From Desmodus rotundus (lineage: Eukaryota > Chordata > Mammalia > Chiroptera > Phyllostomidae): a DNA stretch of 64,000 nt. The notes under the pieces were generated by a model. The model was not told the origin of the DNA. It saw only the letters and a list, made by a program, of their open reading frames with translations, and ran no database searches. The DNA lies in assembly GCF_022682495.2 (NCBI RefSeq), contig NC_071392.1, forward strand, positions 137,960,818 to 138,024,817, written 5' to 3'. Below are positions 56,915-64,000 of this stretch, piece after piece; the stretch's first letter is position 1; the number at the start of each line of letters is the position of its first letter. A program made the translations under genes and the position numbers.

Positions 56915-57592
56915 TTGACTGAGGAACAGAAAGTGGGGCGCACGGGGAAGAGACTAGCAGAAGAGGACTTATAGAGGGCCGCAAGTTCAATTTGTAGGGC
57001 TGTGTAAACTTGGATATGGAGTCTGTCTTAATCAGACAATTTTGAAGGGAAAGGTATGACCTGAATCATATTTAAAAGCATTGCTCCAATTTCTGTGAGA
57101 AGAGTTTACTGTGAGGGGGGGGGAGAGCACACAACCCTTCCAGGAGTTACAGAGGTAGTTCAGGCAGGGGAAGATGGCAGCGCTAACTAGAAGGGAGAAA
57201 CAGAGGTAGAAAAGTGGACCATGTTAGGGAATGTTTTGAGAACAAGTAACAGGATTGCTAATAGATTGGGTGTGGGGTATCAGGTAAAGAAAGAACTCAA
57301 GGCAAATTGGCTTAAAAAATGTTAGAGGGTTAATGCCATCAAATGAGATGGAGACTGGAAAGGAGGAGTTTGTGCTGAGTGTGACATGTCCACACGTCAC
57401 AAGTTCTACTTGGTCCCTACTAAGTCTGAAAGACCAGTACACACATTAGTGAACATGTTAAGTAGGTGACTGAGTTTGAGTCTGGACTTCCCAGACGTCA
57501 GGACTGGAAATGCGAGTTGTCATCCTGTAGATGAGAATGCATGAGATTACTTGGGGACACTGTAACTAGAGAGTGCACAAAAAATGGGCCAC
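56915..57592 (-). repeat. L2 ORF2, minus strand, left part
   Basis: GGTATGACCTGAATCATATT, ATAGATTGGGTGTGGGGTAT, CATCAAATGAGATGGAGACT and GTTAAGTAGGTGACTGAGTT follow the reverse L2 reverse-transcriptase region. It resumes at 58216. Confidence 0.75.
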
Positions 57593-58215
57593 TTGCTAAA
57601 CCTGACAAGCTCAGGGGAGGCCTGCATGATAGCCTTACAGACTCAGAGACCTAAAGCCACCACAGAGGATGGTCTAAAGTTAAAAATTCCTAACTAAAAG
57701 GAGGTCTTTGCAATTAGTCAAGTCCTGGGCTGGTATCTTCCCCAACAAAAGTCGGTCTTTCTCTGAATTGAGCCCGTCTATCCTTTTTGCATCTAGGATA
57801 ACATGCTTTGGCACATCAGGGTAATGTCCTTTCTTCCCCCAGACATCTCGGGATACAACCATGAGAGCAGAGATCACAAACCCCCTCGTTGTTATTTTTA
57901 TCATGTTAATTATTGACTGTCAACTAGCCTATTCCTACAAGTGTAAAAGAAGTATGTATCTATTTCTGTTACTTTTTGTCCAATCCCGGAGATTTCCCTG
58001 GTTTTGCTTTCCCTTGCCTCCTTAATCTATTGTCAATGAATTTCATGTACACCCCTTTTATTTTCCCCTTGGATTCTGATGAATGAAGTAAGTGGTAAAA
58101 CTGCCATTTTCTGGAGCATTTTCTCAATCCGTTGAGATTTTGCTTCCCGGCAATTATCATCAGTTTAACTAAAAAATTCTCTACCGGTTGGAACGTATCT
58201 AACATTGACAAAAGC
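57593..58215 (+). mobile_element. Segment of about 620 bp inserted in L2, possibly LTR-derived
   Basis: It separates two collinear parts of one L2. The right half ends TTTTCTCAATCCGTTGAGAT, TTTGCTTCCCGGCAATTATC, AGTTTAACTAAAAAATTCTC, which resembles the U5 end of an ERV1-type LTR. The left half is unrecognised. No target duplication was confirmed. Confidence 0.4.
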
Positions 58216-58872
58216 CTAACGAGGTCTAGGACTGAGCTTTGGTGACCCAAATTCTTAGAAGTGGAAAGTAAAAAAGGAACCAGGCGCAAGAAAGGAGAAG
58301 AGCAAGCTGCTGACATAGAAGAGATAATCAGTAAGTGTACCATAACAGAAACCACCAAGGAAAAAACAGCAAGAAGGGACTGGGCGACAGTCTTATCTGA
58401 GAGGTCAAGCTAAGAAAAGGTCAAAAATCACTTTTTAGATTTTAGATAAAAAAAGGACTAAATAACTAGAATTTGGCATTGCAGAGTTCCTTGGGGACTT
58501 GATAAATGCGGTCTCCGTGGAGTGGTGGGAATGGAAGCCCAGTGAGAGCGAGTTCAGGAGGAAGTATGGGCAAGCAGGTGTAGACGGCACTGAGAAACAG
58601 CTTTTTCAACAACTCTTGCTGTGGAGGGTGGAGTAAAATTGGGGGACTGATTAAAGGGGATGCTGAGGTCAAAAGAGAAAGTTTTTAAGATGTGAGATAC
58701 ATGAGCATATTTATATGCGGATGCCAATAACTGATTTAAGAGAAAACAATGGATGTTTCAGGGGAAAGAGAATACAATGCAGGAGAAAAGACCTTGGGAA
58801 GGTGAGAGGGGATGGGATTCAGAATCCACAGGTGACTCTCTGACCTCCACAGGTACAGGGACACTGTTCCAC
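58216..58872 (-). repeat. L2 ORF2, minus strand, right part
   Basis: GAGGTCTAGGACTGAGCTTT, CGGTCTCCGTGGAGTGGTGG, GAAGCCCAGTGAGAGCGAGT, GTGTAGACGGCACTGAGAAA and GGGGATGGGATTCAGAATCC continue the same L2 copy in order. Confidence 0.78.
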
Positions 58873-59904
58873 TGTGAGAAGTGTGAAGCCCTACACAAAT
58901 TCATATTCATTCTAATTATAGCTGTGACCTCATGTATGTGTTAGGCAGGGTGGAAGGAAATATAAGCAATAGAAGAGTTAAATGAGGGGTGGAGGGAATC
59001 TTTCTCCCTCCAGTGTTGCTTAATATCTGTTTCTATAATAAACAGAATTTTTTAAAGTGACAGATTCTCAGAAAAGCTCCTAAATCAATGTGTTCTCATC
59101 AGTTATACAGCAAGAAAAGAGCTGACAAATTATACCACTCTTCCTGATTTATGCAAAACATGCAGGCTACTATATTTGACAATGTGATGCTCCTGATGAT
59201 AAATACCGTATACCGGCCCCAGTATTAATTCTTCCTGGAGTTAATAAGCACCTACAGTCTTTCTATGTGTCAGTACTGTTGTAAGAATTGTATAAATATG
59301 GTTAATTTGGGGGCAGCTATGAGGCTTTCTCCCGCTTCCTGCTAAGCTACCGCATTTGAAGGGGAGCCTTCTCCTACTCAGCATTTTCTCTGTAAATATT
59401 CCGCTCTGCAGTCTCCTGCTGGGGTCAGGTTACTCGGGCTTCTCAACATCCTCGAGGCACTGCAGGGAATATAGTCTGGAATCACTGCTTCCTCTTCATT
59501 GCCTTTTGTCTCTGGAGTCTGGTGCCTCCACATTTGGGAGAATATTTTAATTTAGAGGCAGAGCAGAATCTCACATTGAAACAGAGAAGGTGGGGGTTTT
59601 TTCCATGCAGGAAATAGAGCACAGCCACGTATTTTGGTCTTTAACACTGTTCCTGGGATAGAGGAGCAGTTTAATGAATTGGGCACTTAGAGGTTTAATG
59701 CAGTCTTGGTGATGGAAAAAAATATCCTGGAGAAGACTCCAAGAGAGGAAGAAAAACTTGGCAGGAACAGAGAAGACCACTTAAAAACAGATAACCAAAA
59801 GTATGGAAAAGTAGGAAATGAAATAAAATGATAAATGAGCAACCACATTGAAGGACCTGTTATCAACCATTATGACAATTGGTGAAATAAAAAACGTTTA
59901 CAGA
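58873..59904. other. Mostly unassigned intron sequence with one MIR scrap
   Basis: A minus-strand MIR remnant (AATAAGCACCTACAGTCTTT and ATGTGTCAGTACTGTTGTAA) lies at about 59240-59300. Nothing else recognised. Confidence 0.45.
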
Positions 59905-60075
59905 CCCAGAGGCAGTTTTGACACTAACAGCCGTGTGGCCTCAGGAAAGTAGGCAAACTCTCTGCGTTTAGTGACTTCCCATGACATATGAGAATATTCA
60001 CACCAATTTAACAAGAGTAGTTATCAGGCTTATGTGAGATAACATGCACAACTCTCATCATTGTACATGACATAC
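59905..60075 (+). repeat. MIR, plus strand
   Basis: CTAACAGCCGTGTGGCCTCA, GTAGGCAAACTCTCTGCGTT and TATGTGAGATAACATGCACA. Confidence 0.65.
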
Positions 60076-61945
60076 AAGATTCACTCATAAAATAGAGGCT
60101 TGCTTCCACTTCTGGAAAGAGGAGAATAATTGTAAATTCCTCAAGAGCCTTTCAGTCCAGTTGTGGAAACAAAATGAGAACATTTGAAACAAGGAGAACA
60201 ATTATGCACTCAACAGTGTGGTAGTGATCTCAAGTATGGAAGGAATTCAGACAAGGGGACATCTGAGCGCGCTGCACTACTCCACCAGCCAAAGATTCCT
60301 CTTACGTTCTGGGGATCCAGGGTACGAAACATACAACAGCAAGCTGAGGAAAAAGGATGTTGAAAGGGGTCAGGAGGGACAGAGAATACTGGTGCAAAGA
60401 CACAGATAAATGATAAGGACATTGAAAAAAATTAAGCAAAAGTGACAAATGAAACTCTGCAATTAATCTATAATTTATGGAAAGAGCAATTCATGCTCAT
60501 AACAGGTACATTAAAAAAATAACTAGAATGACTAAACAGGATGACATTATAAGTATTTGCTGAATAAATACTAATAAATGACAATAATGGTTTGTCAGAA
60601 TTTCTTTTGTAAATTAAGAAAAAGACCCAGGAATGTAAAACAATAGGGCATATTTTCCAAAAGAGAAATGACCCCAATATTAATTTGCATGATTATTAGT
60701 AGAGAGACCATCAAGGAAGCTTGGTGCTTTTCCTATGGATGGTGGCTATGTAATCACTTCGGTTGGCCTGACCAGACTTTGTGGCTTTCTTTCATTCCAG
60801 CTTTAAACTTGACAGGACAGCTTTGCTGGTTTTCATTTAGCTTATCTAAGGCCTAGGGTTTTCATTTCCTGCATACATTTATGGTTCGTAATTATTTTAA
60901 TTCCCATTAAACCCAGGATTTGGGAATGCCAGTTCTGTGCTTTCACACTGTGTCATACTAGGTCACCCTTAAAAAAAATTGCAGCTGGAATATGTGAACC
61001 TGACTGTGGGCAAAGAATATCTGTTAAAGTCAAAGGATTCTTTGATTTTATGAGAATTCTACTGACTCAACATACAACAGCAAAAGGTGTCCTGAGAAAT
61101 GGGAGAGAACAACAACAAAACAACAACAACAAAAACCCTGTGCCCTTCCATTTAATGTTTTTCTTCTTTCAAGCAGAGCTATATTTATACGTTGATTAAA
61201 ACAGTACCCATACGGCAAGCTGGTTTCCAACACAGCCTCTGCAAAGAGAAATCTAAAAAGTGATTTCTGAATGTGCAAGAGCAAATATTTTACTGGGCAG
61301 AGAATGCTCCTGCCTTGGGGGTCTACTTACTATGCACTCATAATGTTGAGTGGAAAGAGTCCTTAAAAATAATCAAATATGACCCTTTAAATTAGCCAAG
61401 AAAACCTCTCAACAATAGCTCTGTCAATCAATCATTCACCTTGTATTGTACTTGAACATCAGCACTTACGGATCTGGACTGAAGTCAAGAAAAAGGAGAC
61501 TCAATAGTGTCTGCACTGGACTAATTAGCTCAGCAGTGTACCTTATTATATGACTTTTTAGATGTATGGCTTGGGTTTAAAGACCTTTTGCTAAACTGAA
61601 TGACAACATTTTCTCTTTCTCTCTCTCTCTCAGACACACACATACACACACACTTAAACACAGTGAAAGAGAAAAGTGACAAAGAGCTTTATTACCTTGG
61701 GAGGCATATATTATGACACTTGACTGCCAGAAAATGTGATGGAGAGCCACAAAGTCATAAACACATTTACAGTTGGAAGGGTCCTTCTTGGAGGTAATAT
61801 AAGCCCAAGACTGTCTTTTTACTTAAAAGAAATAAAGAGTTTAAAAGATTTGCCAAGGTTTTAAAGGTTTCATGCCTCAGTGGCATTTGACTACAGAGAG
61901 AGAAAGAATTACAGATTATTATTATTATTATATAATAAGAACATT
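60076..61945. other. Unassigned 1.9-kb intron stretch with simple repeats
   Basis: Contains a (CAA)n patch at 61108-61136, a CT/CA microsatellite at 61610-61653 and ATT repeats at 61915-61931. No exon or clear interspersed repeat apart from weak L2-like ends near 60550. Confidence 0.45.
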
Positions 61946-62220
61946 TTCATATTTTTTTTATTTTAGAGAGAGAGAGAGAGAGAGGAAGGGAGAGGGAGAA
62001 ACATCAATACAACAGAAGCATCATTTGGTTGCCTTCGTTCACACCCAGACCAGAGATCACCCAGGGCCAGGGGATCATAATTGTCTGGACTGGGGGTCAC
62101 ACACCCCTACGCCCCCACAGGGTATGAACCTACAACCTAAGTACATGCCCTGACCATGAATAGACCAGCAACCTTGCGGTTACGGGGACGCTCCAACCAC
62201 TGAGCCACACTGGCCAGGGC
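61946..62220 (-). mobile_element. VES SINE, minus strand
   Basis: Left tail TTTTTTTTATTTTAG with a (GA)n tract, GAGAAACATCAATACAACAG, GAATAGACCAGCAACCTTGC and CACTGAGCCACACTGGCCAG. It is longer than its siblings by an insertion around 62040-62100. Confidence 0.9.
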
Positions 62221-63404
62221 AGGATGACAGGTTATTTAACTGAGGCTGAAGTACTGATAATCATAGCTCGGAGAAGGAGAACCACCACAGTGAAGGCAGG
62301 AGAATCAGGATCAATACTCTCATTAAACACTCAGTGACCTTTTTCCCTCTGGATTTATATTTTTCCTTACTTTCTGAGTTACTTTTTATATATTAAATGC
62401 AGGATAAAAACAATAATGAAAGAGTCCCTCGACTGTTGCTGGAATCAATGCCTCTAACACGTCTTCCAATACTTCCCGTGCACATGGCCTCATTACATTC
62501 ATATGCTAGGAAGGGTTTAAAGGGGGGAAAAAAACTTTAGAAAGCCACGTGTAATTTCCTCTTCAGAACTTAACAGCCATTCCTTACTTCATCTGATCCT
62601 GTTTTCTAACACATCCCAAGTGATAAAGACTCAAGTAAGTGAAATGCAGAGAGCATAGCAAACTAGTTGTGCTGCAAAGTGAATTGTTTGTGTGGTTTTG
62701 TCTTATTTTTTAAATCCACACTGTGCTTCTCTGAAAAAGGAGGTCACTTGTGGATTGATTCGGTGTCACTGGTAACATTCTTTTCTTAACTTTAAAGTGA
62801 GGTAGGTTACAATGCCCTCCCCCCCACCCACTTTCAGGCAAATAAACTCAATCTTTGTGAATTTACTGTTTTTCTTCATTCATATTCCTTGTCTGATGTT
62901 CCTAACCAAGCTTTCTGGTACAGATTTTCACATGTTTGATACCCAGCTTGCAAATGTCCTTATGTTCTCCAGTAAATGCCACCCTGTCTCTTGGCCTAAT
63001 TTTAGTGTCTAAATGCTGCTGCTTACTGTACCTTTGTTCCCCGCTCTTTACTCCTCCACACATACATGCGACTTACAAAAACACATTGTACGTGTTAGAA
63101 TTACTTTTAAACTTCAATTTTCTTTGTTGTATTAAAACCAGAACCAAACATGTAAAGAATATTCATTTGCATTTGGCTTGAAGAATAAATTAAACTTCTC
63201 TTTGAATTTGAAATGTTAACATATATCTCTAGTGTCTAATCAAACAGGTTCACCAGGTGATGTCATAAAAAAAAGACCTTTGGTCAGTAATTCACATAAA
63301 AAATTAGATATTTGAGTTATCTTAAGATTTATCAATTGAGATGGGTTTTGTCACTGTGTTTTAAAATATACAATCTAATGTACGCTATTAAAAAGTATAA
63401 TATA
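62221..63404. other. Unassigned 1.2-kb intron stretch
   Basis: Only a C-rich patch near 62818-62830. No exon or recognised repeat. Confidence 0.45.
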
Positions 63405-63612
63405 GCCCTAGCTGGTGTGGCCCAGTGGATTGAGTGCCAACCTGAGAACCAAAGGGTCACGGGTTGGATTCCCAGTCAGGGCTCATGCCTGGGTTGCGGG
63501 CTGAGTCCCCAGTGAGGGACGCACAACAGGCAATTGCACATTGATGTTTCTCTCCCTCTCTTTCTCCTCCCCTTCCCCTTTCTCTAAAAATAAATAAAAT
63601 ATTTTTAAAAAG
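63405..63612 (+). mobile_element. VES SINE, plus strand
   Basis: GCCCTAGCTGGTGTGGCCCA start, GAACCAAAGGGTCACGGGTT (B-box region), GTTTCTCTCCCTCTCTTTCT and TAAAAATAAATAAAATATTT tail. Approximate target duplication GTATAATATA (63395-63404) and GTGTAATATA (63617-63626). The best-preserved VES here. Confidence 0.95.
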
Positions 63613-63774
63613 AAATGTGTAATATATAGTAAGAGGAAATAGCCACTAAAAATCATTCACATTTTGTTTTTATTTCTTCACACATAATTTAGCTCAAATA
63701 AGACTACATCCTGATGGCAGGAGTTCAGGTCCTTCATGGTGGAATAACTGGGTCTACGTCTGAAAGGGGAAAGG

Positions 63775-64000
63775 GTCAGAATTTTGAGTAATGTTGACGC
63801 AGATCTCGGCCGCAAGATCTGCTGTTGAGGTTTCAGTATTCCAATACACATACACACGGACTACAGACGTCCTGTGGGGGAAAAGGGATGGCACTGCCAC
63901 TCTCCCAAGAGGAAAATGCCTCTGATTGCCTCAGCCACTCCCTCAAGGGGGGAGTGCGAAGAGCCTTGCCTTGACCAGCCTTTATAGGTTTTTCAGGCCC
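63775..64000 (-). mobile_element. Possible LTR running off the right edge, minus strand
   Basis: Compared with the surrounding AT-rich intron this stretch keeps several CpGs. On the minus strand a CCTATAAAGG box near 63980 is followed downstream by a segment ending GAGATCTGCGTCAACA. An inverted repeat CAGATCT/AGATCTG lies at about 63800-63821. It could be a retroviral LTR or another young element. The window ends before it can be decided. Confidence 0.3.

Larger units (their letters stand above)
9020..64000 (-). other. JAKMIP2: JAKMIP2 intron upstream of the first coding exon (continues past the window)
   Basis: If the acceptor at 9020 is used, all sequence above it up to at least the right edge is 5' intron, unless an unrecognised 5'UTR exon or promoter lies inside. 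I found no CpG island and no other convincing exon. The content is interspersed repeats and unassigned sequence. Confidence 0.65.

Noticed and set aside
57969..58358. 129-codon minus-strand ORF
   Set aside because: It spans the junction between the inserted segment and an L2, so it is translation of repeat sequence.

Overview
The window looks like mammalian nuclear DNA, most likely from a bat and probably a yangochiropteran. It carries six copies of a tRNA-derived SINE whose body (GCCCTGGCTGGTGTGGC-like start, intact A and B box region, CTCTCTTTCTC-rich 3' part, AAATAAATAAA tail) matches the VES family of bats. It also has several L1 3' ends with the CCCCATCCCTCCACCCCACC 3'UTR tract, many decayed MIR and L2 fragments, and a short terminal-inverted-repeat DNA element. 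Recent DNA-transposon activity is characteristic of bats among mammals. No bacterial, phage, CRISPR or operon structure is present.

I can support only one protein-coding feature. It is the first coding exon of JAKMIP2 on the minus strand: coding part 8743-8871, inferred exon 8743-9019. It encodes exactly 43 residues beginning [20 protein letters not shown]. It has an upstream in-frame stop, a consensus donor and a good acceptor with a polypyrimidine tract. Everything above 9020 is therefore read as the intron separating this exon from an upstream 5'UTR exon outside the window. Everything below 8742 is read as the next intron. JAKMIP2 is a neuronal and neuroendocrine long coiled-coil protein, and large repeat-filled early introns fit it.

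Layout. From 1 to 8.7 kb: intron with a hAT-type element, a 5'-truncated L1 with a perfect 16-bp target duplication, an older L1 3' end followed by a 51-bp perfect tandem duplication, and MIR and L2 fossils. From 8.7 to 9.0 kb: the JAKMIP2 exon with two tiny upstream ORFs. From 9 to 23 kb: L2 and MIR fossils, a 5'-inverted L1 at 11.05-11.6 kb and an LTR-like relic at 19.8 kb. From 23 to 35 kb: a GT/GA microsatellite, VES copies, an L1 interrupted by a VES, a hAT-like element, and a young L1 at 34.4 kb with an unexplained 45-bp 5' piece. From 35 to 45 kb: MIR fossils and two diverged direct repeats (40.8 and 42.2 kb) that look like retroviral LTRs on the minus strand. From 45 to 56 kb: a long repeat-poor part, then nested repeats (VES in L2, MIR in MIR, hAT in L2). 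From 56 to 64 kb: a short TIR element, a 1.3-kb L2 split by a foreign segment, two VES copies, and a CpG-bearing LTR-like segment at the right edge.

I did not find a new multi-gene system. The unusual material is retrotransposition biology: target duplications, a 5' inversion, chimeric junctions and nested insertions, plus a few strong inverted repeats. Family names for repeats come from recall of consensus sequences and no search was run. Boundaries of old repeats are good to roughly 10-40 bases. Long unassigned stretches are listed explicitly.
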